A DNA stretch of 64,000 nt from contig NZ_JBDJAW010000010.1 in NCBI RefSeq assembly GCF_039649665.1, positions 155,539 through 219,538 of the forward strand, in the 5' to 3' direction. Position numbers and translations under genes: made by a program. This document shows, piece by piece, positions 7,682 to 17,077 of this stretch. Source of the DNA: Microbispora sp. ZYX-F-249. GTDB lineage: Bacteria > Actinomycetota > Actinomycetes > Streptosporangiales > Streptosporangiaceae. The first letter of the stretch is position 1; each line of letters starts with the position of its first letter. Below the pieces are notes generated by a model. It worked only from the letters and a program-made list of their open reading frames with translations. It made no database searches and was not told where the DNA came from.

Positions 7682-8251
7682 CTAGTCGCGGACTGCCAGT
7701 GGGTACGCCTCGACCTGCTCATAGCGCACACTCGCCCCGATGTGGCTGCGTACGAGGTGCACCGACGACACCTCCCAGCGCCGCCCGCCGAAGGCGCTCA
7801 GGGCGCCGACCAGGGGGCGCAGGTCGTCGCCGTGACGTGACCGGGTCCTGGATCGGGCCAGGGTGAGATGGGGATGGAACCGCTTGCGGTCGGTCTCCAC
7901 CGCCCCGGCCCGCCGGGCTCCGGCCGCCACCGAATCGGCGAGCCGCGTCAGCGCCGGTCCGGCGTCAAGACCGACCCAGAAGACGCGTCCCCGGGAGGCG
8001 GAGGGGAAGGCGCCGGCGCCGCCGAACGCCACCGTCTGCGAGGAGTGGCGGGCGGCCGCCCGGGCCAGCCGGACGCGGAGCTCGGGCAGGGCCTCGTCGG
8101 GCACCTCGCCGAGGAAGGCCACGGTGACGTGCCACAGCGCGGGATCGACCCAGCGCAGCTGCGACCACTCGGCGCGTACGGGGCCGACCGCCGTGGCGAT
8201 CTCCGCCAGCGCCTCAGGCGGCGGCAGCAGCGCCACGAACAATCTGCTCAC
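7682..8251 (-). CDS. thpR: RNA 2',3'-cyclic phosphodiesterase (ThpR/LigT family)
   Basis: This is a 2H phosphoesterase that opens 2',3'-cyclic phosphates in RNA; older annotations call it 2'-5' RNA ligase. The two catalytic HxT motifs are visible as HVTV (41-44) and HLT (128-130). Its 189 residues are normal for the family, and the N-terminal MSRLFVALLPP is characteristic. The GTG start lies inside the 3' end of the upstream MFS gene (38-base overlap in another frame), indicating translational coupling. Confidence 0.9.
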   Translation of the reverse strand: MSRLFVALLPPPEALAEIATAVGPVRAEWSQLRWVDPALWHVTVAFLGEVPDEALPELRVRLARAAARHSSQTVAFGGAGAFPSASRGRVFWVGLDAGPALTRLADSVAAGARRAGAVETDRKRFHPHLTLARSRTRSRHGDDLRPLVGALSAFGGRRWEVSSVHLVRSHIGASVRYEQVEAYPLAVRD

Positions 8252-9467
8252 GTGCCGATTCTTCCGTGCGGGCCACGCGTGCCGCGACCATCCGGGTCAC
8301 CAGCACCGCCAGGAAGACGCCGCACATGCTCAGCACGCCGGCGGCCACGACCGAGACCCGGGGGCCGGCCAGCTCGGCGAGCCAGCCGACCAGCGGCGAC
8401 CCGATCGGGGCTCCTCCGGTGAAGACCAGCACGTAGATCCCCATGACCCGGCCGCGCATCTCGGGCGAGGCGCCGAGCTGCACGATCGTGTTCGCGGTCG
8501 TGTTGACCGTGATCATCGCCATGCCCGCGGGGACGAGCATCAGCAGGAAGGCCGGGTATCCGGGGGCGAGCCCGGCGGCGACCTGGAACAGCCCGAAGCA
8601 CAGCGCCCCGGCGATCAGGAACCGGCGGCTCGGCTTCACCCGGCGCGCGGCCAGCAGCGCCCCGCCGAACGCCCCGACGGCGAACGCGCTGGACGCGACG
8701 CCGAAGGAGGACGCGCCCGCGCCGAACGCCTGCTTGGCCATCAGGGCGATGCTCGTCGAGAAGCTCTGCGCGAAGATCGCCATGAACGCCACGAGCAGCA
8801 GCGGCAGCAGCAGGTCGGGTCGGCTGCCGACGTAGCGCAGGCCCTCCCGCAGCTGGCCCTTGCCCCGCGGCACGGGCTCGGGCGAGCGCAGCTCGGACAC
8901 CCGCATGAGCGCGAGGCCGGTGATCACCGCGGCGAACGACGCGGCGTTCAGCACGAAGATCGGGCCGGTGCCCATCCAGGAGATCAGCAGACCGGCCACG
9001 GCCGGCCCGACGACCCGGGCGAGGTTGAAGGTCGAGCTGTTCAGCGCGATGGCGTTCGGCAGGTCCCGCCGGCCCACCATCTCCACGACGAACGACTGCC
9101 GCGTGGGCACCTCGACGCACGACACCAGGCCGAGCGTGAACGCCATCGCGTACACGTGCCAGACCTGGGCCGTGCCGGTGATCACCAGCACGCCCATGGT
9201 GAGCGCCAGCAGCCCCATGAGCGTCTGGGCCACCATGAGGATGCGACGCTTGGGGTAGCGGTCCGCGATCACTCCGCCGAACATGCCGAAGAGCATCGTC
9301 GGCAGGAACTGCAGCGCAACGGTGACGCCGAGCGCCGAGCCGCGGCCGTGCGAGAGGTCGAGGACCAGCCAGTCCTGGGCGGTTCGCTGCATCCAGGTGC
9401 CGACGTTGGAGACGACGCCCCCGGCGGCGAACAGGCGGTAGTTGTGGTTCCGCAGCGAACGGAACAT
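8214..9467 (-). CDS. MFS transporter (EntS-like, MFS_3 group)
   Basis: This is an exporter of about 417 residues and 12 predicted membrane spans. The start FRSLRNHNYRLFAAGGVVSN and the cytoplasmic loop GVIADRYPKRRIL (motif A) match the enterobactin-exporter-like actinobacterial MFS group. PTRQSFVVEMV in mid-protein is also characteristic. The ATG lies five bases after the marR stop, so the two are co-transcribed. The substrate is unknown and presumably toxic, since the gene is paired with MarR. Confidence 0.88.
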   Translation of the reverse strand: MFRSLRNHNYRLFAAGGVVSNVGTWMQRTAQDWLVLDLSHGRGSALGVTVALQFLPTMLFGMFGGVIADRYPKRRILMVAQTLMGLLALTMGVLVITGTAQVWHVYAMAFTLGLVSCVEVPTRQSFVVEMVGRRDLPNAIALNSSTFNLARVVGPAVAGLLISWMGTGPIFVLNAASFAAVITGLALMRVSELRSPEPVPRGKGQLREGLRYVGSRPDLLLPLLLVAFMAIFAQSFSTSIALMAKQAFGAGASSFGVASSAFAVGAFGGALLAARRVKPSRRFLIAGALCFGLFQVAAGLAPGYPAFLLMLVPAGMAMITVNTTANTIVQLGASPEMRGRVMGIYVLVFTGGAPIGSPLVGWLAELAGPRVSVVAAGVLSMCGVFLAVLVTRMVAARVARTEESAREQIVRGAAAAA

Positions 9468-9472
9468 GCCGC

Positions 9473-9916
9473 CTACATCGTCGACAGCTTCTCCAGGATC
9501 GGCGCCGCCGCCCGCAGTGCCGCCCTCTCCTCCGGCGTCAGGTCTTTGAGCCGCTGCGCCAGCCAGGCCTCCTTGGTGCGGCGTTCCTCCTTCAGCAGCT
9601 CCGCTCCCTGCGGCGTCACGCTGACCGTCACCTGCCGCCGGTCGGTCGGATGCGGACTGCGTGCCAGCAGACCCCGCTCCTCCAGCTTGGCGATCACGCG
9701 GGTCATCGAGGGTGGCTGCACCTTCTCGTGCTCCGCGAGCTCGCCGGGGGTCATTGCGGTGTGGCGCTCGACGGCGACGAGTGTCGCGAGCTGTGTGGGC
9801 GTCAGTGAGTGGTGCGCGGCCTGCCTGCGCATCCGTCGCGTCAACCGGGCGAGGGACACGCGCAAGGCGGACGCGAGAGCGGCGTCGCTGCGCAAGTTCT
9901 GGGCGTTCGTTAGCAT
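9473..9916 (-). CDS. MarR family transcriptional regulator
   Basis: This is a winged-helix repressor of 147 residues. Helices lead into LTPTQLATLVAVERH, the recognition region PPSMTRVIAKLEERGLLAR and the wing HPTDRRQVTVSVT, all standard for MarR. The C-terminal helix closes the dimer interface. It heads the operon with the MFS exporter, thpR and possibly a small membrane protein. The start codon lies within an inverted repeat that also covers the leader, so autorepression is likely. A usable AAAGG lies upstream of the ATG. Confidence 0.92.
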   Translation of the reverse strand: MLTNAQNLRSDAALASALRVSLARLTRRMRRQAAHHSLTPTQLATLVAVERHTAMTPGELAEHEKVQPPSMTRVIAKLEERGLLARSPHPTDRRQVTVSVTPQGAELLKEERRTKEAWLAQRLKDLTPEERAALRAAAPILEKLSTM

Positions 9917-9936
9917 AAGTCATTACCTTTGCTAAC
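9909..9936. promoter_or_regulatory. Inverted repeat over the marR start, probable MarR operator
   Basis: gttagca and tgctaac are perfect inverted arms separated by 14 bases. They span the marR start codon and ribosome site and adjoin a TATAGT-like -10. MarR proteins commonly bind such dyads in their own leader. Confidence 0.55.
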
Positions 9937-10030
9937 TATATGGCGCATGTCCGCATTCCTCCAAACCGTCCGGCTCTGCACGGTGATCGCGACACACCGT
10001 ACCGGCACGTCACCGGGCCTGCGGACGACG

Positions 10031-10059
10031 AAGGCCCGGCCCCGTGGGGCCCGGGCCTT
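10031..10059 (-). terminator. Hairpin terminator after the VOC gene
   Basis: aaggcccgg and ccgggcctt flank a GC-rich loop that can extend the stem. It lies 18 bases past the VOC stop codon. There is no T-run, as is usual in high-GC actinobacteria. Confidence 0.6.
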
Positions 10060-10076
10060 CCCGACGTGCGCCGGCG

Positions 10077-10505
10077 TCAGGCGAAGTCCTCCGGCGTGAA
10101 CTCCCTCGGCTCGACGAGGACGAGCCAGTTGCCCTGGTTGTCGCGGATGACCGCCTCCACACCGTACGGCCGCTCCTCGGGCTCCTGCAGGACCGTGACG
10201 CCCTTGGCGGTGAGCTCCGCACAGGTCCTGCGGCAGTCGTCGACCCGCAGGCCGAGGCCGCCCGCCTGCCCCTTCTCAAGCTGACGGCGGTAGAAGCCGG
10301 CGGTCTCGGGGTCCTGCGGCGGCCCCGGCTTCATGAGCGTGAGCTCGAGCTCCGGATGGTCGGGGTGGCAGATGGTGACCCAGCGGAAGTCCTCGCCCAT
10401 ACTGATGTCGGTGCGCGGGACGAAGCCGAGCACATCGACGTAGAAGTCCCGCGCCGCGTCCTGGTCGAGGCAGTACACGATCATCAGGGAGACGTTCTTA
10501 ATCAT
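10077..10505 (-). CDS. VOC (glyoxalase/bleomycin-resistance) superfamily protein
   Basis: This 142-residue protein has two beta-alpha-beta-beta-beta modules typical of vicinal oxygen chelate proteins. The first module runs NVSLMIVYCLDQDAARDFYV and the second begins GGLGLRVDDCRRTCAEL and ends DNQGNWLVLVEP. The Glu in the last strand and the early motif suggest metal or ligand binding, but the exact reaction is unknown. The ATG of MIKNVSL was chosen over an upstream frame that would overlap the araC-like gene. It lies ten bases after that regulator and is probably co-transcribed with it. Confidence 0.85.
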   Translation of the reverse strand: MIKNVSLMIVYCLDQDAARDFYVDVLGFVPRTDISMGEDFRWVTICHPDHPELELTLMKPGPPQDPETAGFYRRQLEKGQAGGLGLRVDDCRRTCAELTAKGVTVLQEPEERPYGVEAVIRDNQGNWLVLVEPREFTPEDFA

Positions 10506-10515
10506 GCCGAGGACG

Positions 10516-11007
10516 CTACTGAGACCCCTCTGACCTGGGCTTCTCCAAAATTGCACAATCCGGGGGCCCCTTCCGCGGCGCGGCCGTGCCGGTGAGGTCG
10601 AGCACCCCGCGCATGAACAGCCAGCACCCGGGGACGTGCGGCCCGCCGCGCGCCGCCCACCGGTCGCGGTAACCGCTCGGGCTCTCGCCCACGAGCTGAC
10701 GGAACTTGGCCGAGAACGACCCGAGACTGGTGAACCCCACTGCCATGCACATCTCGGTGACCGTGAGATCGGCCCCGCGCAACAGGTCCTGGGCCCGCTC
10801 GATGCGGCGCCGGGTCAGGTATCGCATCGGCGTCTCGCCGTACGCCGCCTCGAAGCAGCGGACGAAGTAGAACTTGGAGATCCCGGCCACCGCCGCGAGC
10901 GCGTCGAGATCGAGCTCGCCGCGATAGTCGCGGTCGATGCGGTCGCGCGCCAGCCGGAGCCGGGGCAACAGCTCCACCGGCACCCGTCGCTGTCCCCTCA
11001 CGGCCAC
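10516..11007 (-). CDS. AraC family transcriptional regulator (short form)
   Basis: This 163-residue protein consists almost only of the AraC DNA-binding domain. The first helix-turn-helix is LDALAAVAGISKFYFVRCFE (34-53) and the second TVTEMCMAVGFTSLGSFSAK (81-100), followed by F-R-x-x-x-G-x-S-P-x-x-Y-R as FRQLVGESPSGYR. No sugar- or ligand-binding cupin precedes it. The GTG start has TAGTGT ending six bases upstream, again a leaderless layout, and that -10 overlaps the stop codon of the preceding membrane-protein gene. It is followed directly by the VOC gene, its likely target. Confidence 0.9.
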   Translation of the reverse strand: MAVRGQRRVPVELLPRLRLARDRIDRDYRGELDLDALAAVAGISKFYFVRCFEAAYGETPMRYLTRRRIERAQDLLRGADLTVTEMCMAVGFTSLGSFSAKFRQLVGESPSGYRDRWAARGGPHVPGCWLFMRGVLDLTGTAAPRKGPPDCAILEKPRSEGSQ

Positions 11008-11016
11008 GTCACGACA

Positions 11017-11532
11017 CTAGCGCTCGGCCCCGACAGATCGTCTCGGCCGCCACACGGCCGCCGTCCAGCACGCGCCCCAGAGCAGGAAGAACGGCGACCA
11101 CAGCAGCAGGTCCCACCGCGCCAGGTCGTGAGCGAGCGCGGCGTGCTCGGCGGGCACCGAGGAGACCCCGGCCAGCACCAGCGCGTCGCCGACGAACCCG
11201 AACCCCAGCGCTCCGGCCGACCGGGCGATCATGAAGATTCCCAGTGTCCAGGCGATCGCCGGCAGCAGCCGGCGCGGAAATGCCGCTTTTCGGGGACGGA
11301 CGGTGGCCAGCGCCACGACGACACCGACAGCCGCGGCGCCGGCGAGCACCCAATGACTCGTCACGAACAGGGGATCGCGCGCGAGCAGCCGCTCCCGCAG
11401 CCCCGGCGGCAGGGGATCCTTGTCGGCCAGTGCCCCGGCTCCCAGCGCCTGAGCGAGCTTCATCGATCCGTAGGCCGCGCAGCAGGCCGCCGCGCCGTAG
11501 CCGCCCACCCGCTTCCAGTCAGCCCGCGACAC
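11017..11532 (-). CDS. Membrane protein, paralog of its upstream neighbour
   Basis: This 171-residue protein has four probable membrane spans. It shows YGSMKLAQALG in span one and SHWVLAGAAAVG plus VALATVRP in the second, a pattern repeated in the next gene upstream. It resembles DUF3995-type small actinobacterial membrane proteins. No enzymatic motif is seen. It overlaps the 3' end of the upstream paralog by 14 bases, so the two are probably translated together and may form a heteromer. Confidence 0.7.
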   Translation of the reverse strand: MSRADWKRVGGYGAAACCAAYGSMKLAQALGAGALADKDPLPPGLRERLLARDPLFVTSHWVLAGAAAVGVVVALATVRPRKAAFPRRLLPAIAWTLGIFMIARSAGALGFGFVGDALVLAGVSSVPAEHAALAHDLARWDLLLWSPFFLLWGACWTAAVWRPRRSVGAER

Positions 11533-11971
11533 GTGTCGTCGCTTTCGCGTAAGACCGGAACATCTCAGCGAACAGCCCGATCACGACGATGCCGAGCACA
11601 CCGTGATACCACTTCCAGCCCACACCCATGCCGACGAACCCGTCCAGGATCATGATGCCCGCGCCGCCTCCGACAGCCGCCAGCATCACGGTCAGCACGA
11701 GCAGCATCAGCGTCCTCGGTGCCGTGCGCCCGAGCGGCGTGACCGTGGCGAGGGCGACACACGCGCCCACAATTCCGGAGGCGGTCGCGAGCCACTGCGC
11801 GGTGGCCGCATCCATGAGGTACCCCTGCGTCTCGGCGGCCGACACGGGTGGGCCGCCCGGGAAGCCCAGCCGGCCCTGCAGGGCGAAGGCGGCCTTCCCC
11901 GCGGAGTAGCCGAGGAACAGCACGGCCAGCGCGTACGCCGGCCAACGTCGTGGGTAAGCGGAATCGAGCAT
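11519..11971 (-). CDS. Membrane protein, paralog of its downstream neighbour
   Basis: This protein has 150 residues and four predicted spans. GYSAGKAAFALQG in span one and AQWLATASGIVG with VALATVTP in span two line up with the next gene, showing an old tandem duplication. The C-terminal span is followed by basic residues. The chosen ATG has TACGGT ending six bases upstream, giving a leaderless start, whereas a longer frame would include that promoter. The function is unknown. Confidence 0.7.
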   Translation of the reverse strand: MLDSAYPRRWPAYALAVLFLGYSAGKAAFALQGRLGFPGGPPVSAAETQGYLMDAATAQWLATASGIVGACVALATVTPLGRTAPRTLMLLVLTVMLAAVGGGAGIMILDGFVGMGVGWKWYHGVLGIVVIGLFAEMFRSYAKATTRVAG

Positions 11972-12078
11972 GACTCGACCGTAGACACGACGCGCCCGGC
12001 AGCACTCCCGTGTGCGGGGGAAGCGCATCCCCCCTGTGGGGGAGCGGCTCGCGGAGGCCACCCGGCCGACGCGCGGAA

Positions 12079-12106
12079 GGCCGCCGGGGCGAAGGCCCCG
12101 GCGGCC
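12079..12106 (-). terminator. Terminator of the purine permease gene
   Basis: A perfect 12-base stem, ggccgccggggc, with loop gaag lies 18 bases past the stop codon. Confidence 0.75.
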
Positions 12107-12124
12107 CGTTACAGGGTGCGACGC

Positions 12125-13588
<1,464 letters not shown>

Positions 13589-13724
13589 GGGGTTCGCATT
13601 CACGCGCGCAGAGTCGCAGGCCCTTACCATCCGCGGAAAGAGCCAGGGGAGCAGCGTTGTCCTTTCGTGACTGGTTTGTCATGAAGATACCGGCTCACCT
13701 GCGCGACCTTCTAAGCTGGCTGGC

Positions 13725-13985
13725 GTGAGCGAGCGCCACCCCGACCCCATGCCTCTCAGGACGAGGGACACCGTCACGATCCTGACCGGAACGGTGCTGT
13801 GGGCGATCGCCCTGGCCGTCGTGCTGCTGGTGGTCAGACCGCCCGATCCGCGCCCCGCCTGGGTCTGCGTCGTCGGCATCGGCCTCGGCCTGTTCGGGCT
13901 CTGGTACGTCCGCCGCCGCGACGCCCGGATGCGTGAGGCCGCCCCCGCCGACGAGGTCGCCGGATCGGAGCCCCGCCGCCCCTGA
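13725..13985 (+). CDS. DUF2530 two-span membrane protein
   Basis: This 86-residue protein has two hydrophobic spans (TILTGTVLWAIALAVVLLVV and WVCVVGIGLGLFGLWYV) followed by a basic YVRRRDAR motif and a charged tail. This matches the actinobacterial DUF2530 family, whose function is unknown. The GTG start is preceded by TAAGCT with a seven-base gap, so the mRNA is probably leaderless. It is divergent from the purine permease. Confidence 0.85.
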   Translation: MSERHPDPMPLRTRDTVTILTGTVLWAIALAVVLLVVRPPDPRPAWVCVVGIGLGLFGLWYVRRRDARMREAAPADEVAGSEPRRP

Positions 13986-14000
13986 CCGCGGTCCCTTCGC

Positions 14001-15047
14001 TCAGCGTGTCCCGGTGAAGAGCATCGCGATGCCGTCGAGAAGCCGCTGCAGACCGAACTCGAACAGGGCGTCCATGTCGAAGTCGTATCCGCCGGCCGCG
14101 CCGAGCCGCTCGAACAACGGCAGCCCACCGCCCGCCGTGATCGCCTCGAACGCCGGTTGGTGCGCGTCCATCCACTCGTCGGCGTTCAGCCCGGTGAGCG
14201 CCTCGGCCTCCGCCTCGAACTCCAGGTTGATCGCGGTGCCGCGGATGTGGTTGAACACGGTGATGTAGGCCGTGAACATCGTCACCGGGTCGAGGCCGTG
14301 ATCGTCGAGAGCGCCGAGCACCCATTCCATGAACGGGAACGCGTTGGGGATGAGCTGCGGCCGTGTCACCGACATCGCCGGTGCGAGCCACGGATGCCGC
14401 CGGAACGTCGCCCACAGCATCCGGGAGGCCAGCTCGATCCTGCCGCGCCAGTGCCGGGGCGGCTCTTCGGGCAACCGCATCCGCCCGAAGATCGTGTCCA
14501 TCATCTGGAGCAGCAGGGTGTCCTTGTCCGCGACGTGCCGGTACAACGACATGGTCGCCACCCCGAGCTCGGCCGCCACGCGGCGCATCGAGACCGCCGC
14601 GAGCCCTTCGGCGTCGGCGACCGCGATCGCCGTCGTAATGATCCGCTCGGGCGTGAGCACTCCGTCCGGGATGGACCGCCGCGCCCCCCGGGCGGGCGCC
14701 TCCGCCGGGGCCGCCGAGCCGTGGCCGCCCACGGGCGGCGGCACCGGACGGTCACCTGTGCCGGCGACCGGGCCGGCACCCGGGCCGACGACCGTGCCGA
14801 CGACCGTGCCGACGACCGTGCCGACGACCGTGCCGACGACCGTGCCGACGCCAGGGACGGCGCGGACGAGCCCCTCGCGGCGCAGCTCGGTGAGGACCTT
14901 CGTCGCGGTGGCCATCGCGACGCCCCACTCCCGGACGATCTCCCGGGTCGACGGCACGCGCTCGCCCGGCCTGAGCTCGCCCGCCTCGATCCGCCTGCGT
15001 ATCTCGGCGGCGATCTCCTGGTAACGCCCTGCGCCCGGACCTGCCAC
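14001..15047 (-). CDS. GntR-TetR fusion regulator
   Basis: Two DNA-binding regulators are joined in one polypeptide of about 348 residues. The N-terminal part (about 5-70) is a GntR winged helix: AGRYQEIAAEIRRRI, RVPSTREIVREWGVA and TATKVLTELRREGLVRAVPG. A repetitive VVGT linker and a Pro/Ala segment follow. The second half is TetR-like, with RIITTAIAVADAEGLAAVSM and GVATMSLYRHVADKDTLLLQ, then a TetR_C-type ligand domain. Several in-frame GTG codons exist; I chose the one after GGGGAGG, as an upstream GTG would include the likely TACAGT -10. It is divergent from a TetX-like monooxygenase, and perfect palindromes lie between them. Such fusions occur in actinobacteria; I infer control of the monooxygenase. 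Confidence 0.85.
   Translation of the reverse strand: MAGPGAGRYQEIAAEIRRRIEAGELRPGERVPSTREIVREWGVAMATATKVLTELRREGLVRAVPGVGTVVGTVVGTVVGTVVGTVVGPGAGPVAGTGDRPVPPPVGGHGSAAPAEAPARGARRSIPDGVLTPERIITTAIAVADAEGLAAVSMRRVAAELGVATMSLYRHVADKDTLLLQMMDTIFGRMRLPEEPPRHWRGRIELASRMLWATFRRHPWLAPAMSVTRPQLIPNAFPFMEWVLGALDDHGLDPVTMFTAYITVFNHIRGTAINLEFEAEAEALTGLNADEWMDAHQPAFEAITAGGGLPLFERLGAAGGYDFDMDALFEFGLQRLLDGIAMLFTGTR
14787..14846. repeat. Five tandem copies of a 12-base repeat in the regulator gene
   Basis: The unit gacgaccgtgcc is repeated five times without interruption and encodes VVGT units in the linker between the GntR and TetR domains. Copy-number change would alter linker length without shifting the frame. 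Confidence 0.9.
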
Positions 15048-15058
15048 CACACCTCCCC

Positions 15059-15138
15059 GCACTAGTGCACCACTGTAGCCGCGCACGCTGCGGCGACACC
15101 GCGCACCGCCCGCCCGCAGCCCATTAGCGCACTAGTGC
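15059..15138. promoter_or_regulatory. Two identical 10-base palindromes, operator sites of the GntR-TetR regulator
   Basis: The perfect palindrome gcactagtgc occurs at 15059-15068 and again at 15129-15138, with centres 70 bases apart. The first lies in the regulator's leader and the second upstream of the monooxygenase promoter. The repetition in such a small intergenic space argues for operators. Confidence 0.6.
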
Positions 15139-15166
15139 TCCGCGCCTATTTGTGCAGTACACAGGC

Positions 15167-15202
15167 TTGTGAACCATCAGCGTACGCCGTACAGTGCGCA
15201 CT
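15167..15202 (+). promoter_or_regulatory. Leaderless promoter of the TetX-like monooxygenase
   Basis: TTGTGA (15167-15172) and TACAGT (15190-15195) are separated by exactly 17 bases, and the -10 ends seven bases before the ATG. The perfect palindrome agtgcgcact (15193-15202) overlaps the -10 and TSS and may be a third operator. Confidence 0.65.
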
Positions 15203-16408
15203 ATGCCGAACAAGGAAATCCTCATATCCGGCGGCGGAATCGCCGGGCCCGTGCTGGCCTACTGGCTGGGCAGGGCCGGCTTCGCCGTCACGATCGTCGA
15301 ACGCGCGCCCGCTCCCCGCCCGGGTGGTCAGACCGTGGACCTGCGCGGCGCGGGCCGCACGGTGGTCGCCCGGATGGGCCTGCTGGACCAGGCGCGGGCG
15401 ATCGCCGTCGACCAGCGTGGCGTCGCCGTCGTCGACAAGAAGGGCCGCATCACGGCCCGCCTCCCTGCCGACAGCTTCGGCGGCGAGGGCATCGTCTCCG
15501 AGATCGAAATCCTGCGGGGTGACCTCGCCCGTCTCTTCTACGAGGCGTCGCTTCCGCACACGCAGTACGTGTTCGACGACACCGTGACCGGGCTGGAGCA
15601 GGACGACGACGGGGTGAGCGTCACCTTCGAGAAGTCCGCTCCGCGCCGGTTCGCACTGGTCGTCGGCGCGGACGGACTGCATTCGGCCGTACGCGCGCTG
15701 GCCTTCGGCCCGCAGGCGGCCCACATCCATCCACTGGGGCTCTACATCTCGTGGTTCACGGCCCACGACGAGCTGGACCTCGACGGCTGGTACCAGATGT
15801 ACAACGCCCCGGGCGGCCTCACCGCCTCGGCGCGGCCCGGGCGCCTGCCCGGCGAGATCAAGGTCAGCTTCGCCTTCCGCTCCGGGCCGCTCGCCTACGA
15901 CCGCCGGGACGTCGCCGCGCAGAAGGCGATCATCGCCGACCGTTTCGCGGGCGCCGGGTGGGAGACGCCGCGGCTGCTGTCCGCGATGGCCGGCGCGTCC
16001 GACTTCTTCCTCGAATCCGTGGGGCAGGTCCGTCTCGACCGATGGTCGCGCGGCCGGGTGGTGCTCCTCGGCGACGCCGGTTACTGCCCGACGCCGCTGA
16101 CCGGTCTGGGCACCAGCCTCGCCCTGGTCGGCGCGTACGTCCTGGCCGGCGAGCTCGCCGCCACGGGCGACCACCGCGTCGTGCTGCGCAACTACGACAG
16201 GATCATGCGCCCCTACGTCGGCGAGGCGCAGAAGCTGCCGCCCGGGGGCGTGAACGGCTTCGCGCCGTCCACCGCGCTCGCGATCCGGATGCGGACCGCC
16301 TCCATGCGTGCCATGACGCGCTGGCCGATGCGGAACCTGATCGCCTCACAGTTCGCGAAGGCTTCGAGCATCGACCTGCCCGACTACGACCTGCCGGCCC
16401 TGCGCTGA
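15203..16408 (+). CDS. FAD-dependent monooxygenase, TetX-like group
   Basis: This class A flavin monooxygenase has 401 residues. It shows GGGIAG at 10-15, Arg-rich FAD contact PRPGGQTVDLRG near 38-49, GADGLHSAVR in mid-protein and GD motif VVLLGDAGYCPTPLTGLG in the last third. The QTVDLRG segment and PLTGLGTSLA are typical of the TetX/RdmE-like actinobacterial group, which hydroxylate polycyclic or tetracycline-like compounds. The substrate is not deducible. The ATG was chosen because promoter spacing fits a leaderless start. The divergent GntR-TetR fusion regulator is its probable controller. Confidence 0.88.
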   Translation: MPNKEILISGGGIAGPVLAYWLGRAGFAVTIVERAPAPRPGGQTVDLRGAGRTVVARMGLLDQARAIAVDQRGVAVVDKKGRITARLPADSFGGEGIVSEIEILRGDLARLFYEASLPHTQYVFDDTVTGLEQDDDGVSVTFEKSAPRRFALVVGADGLHSAVRALAFGPQAAHIHPLGLYISWFTAHDELDLDGWYQMYNAPGGLTASARPGRLPGEIKVSFAFRSGPLAYDRRDVAAQKAIIADRFAGAGWETPRLLSAMAGASDFFLESVGQVRLDRWSRGRVVLLGDAGYCPTPLTGLGTSLALVGAYVLAGELAATGDHRVVLRNYDRIMRPYVGEAQKLPPGGVNGFAPSTALAIRMRTASMRAMTRWPMRNLIASQFAKASSIDLPDYDLPALR

Positions 16409-16444
16409 GGCCCTGGGGCGCGCTCCTGACGACCATGACGGGCC

Positions 16445-17077
16445 TCAGGCGAGCCCGCCCTCCCTGGCCTTCACGATGGCCTCGGCCCGGGTCGCGACCC
16501 CGAGCTTGGCGAAGATACCGCTCACGCGGTTGCGCACGGTCTTCTCCGACAGATGCAGCCGCTGGGCGACGGCCTGGTTGCCGAGCCCGGCGGCGACCAG
16601 CCGCAGCACCTGGCGTTCGCCGTCGGACAGCTCGGGGAACGGCTGGGCGGCCAGAGCGGCGCCGGCGCTGAAGAAGGCTCTCAGCCTGCGGGCGACGTGC
16701 GGGCCGTAGACCGCCTCCCCCGCCGCCACCGCCGCCACGGCACGGCCGATCTCGGCACCGCCCGCCCCCTTCAGGAGGTAGCCGAGGGCGCCCGCCCGGA
16801 TCGCCGCGAAGACCGCCTCGTCGTCGGCCACCATGGTCAGCATGAGGACGTGGGCGTCGGGCCACGCGTCGAGGATGCGGCGGGTGGCGGTGACACCGTC
16901 CGTCCCGGGCATCTGGATGTCCATGAGGACGACGTCCGGCCGGTGGTCGAGTGCCGCCCGCACGCCCGCCTCGCCGTCGGCGGCCTCCGCGACCACCGCC
17001 ACGTCGAGTTCTTCGAGCAGCACCGCCAGTCCCCTGCGGAACACGGGGTGATCGTCCACCAGCACGGCCGTCGTCAT
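16445..17077 (-). CDS. NarL/LuxR-type response regulator
   Basis: This 210-residue response regulator has an acidic pocket Asp8/Asp9, the phospho-acceptor Asp53 in LMDIQMPG, Thr81 and Lys103 in GYLLKGAG. The C-terminal LuxR helix-turn-helix runs LSDGERQVLRLVAAGLGNQ and LHLSEKTVRNRVSGIFAKLG. Its start overlaps the kinase stop by four bases, so the two are translationally coupled and form one two-component pair. The target genes are unknown. Confidence 0.93.
   Translation of the reverse strand: MTTAVLVDDHPVFRRGLAVLLEELDVAVVAEAADGEAGVRAALDHRPDVVLMDIQMPGTDGVTATRRILDAWPDAHVLMLTMVADDEAVFAAIRAGALGYLLKGAGGAEIGRAVAAVAAGEAVYGPHVARRLRAFFSAGAALAAQPFPELSDGERQVLRLVAAGLGNQAVAQRLHLSEKTVRNRVSGIFAKLGVATRAEAIVKAREGGLA

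Noticed and set aside
7863..9935. 690-codon plus-strand frame
   Set aside because: It is antisense to thpR, MFS and marR, with low-complexity composition.
15203..16408. Tetracycline-resistance gene tetX
   Set aside because: Motifs fit the broad TetX-like group, but substrate cannot be read from sequence, and many such enzymes serve biosynthesis.
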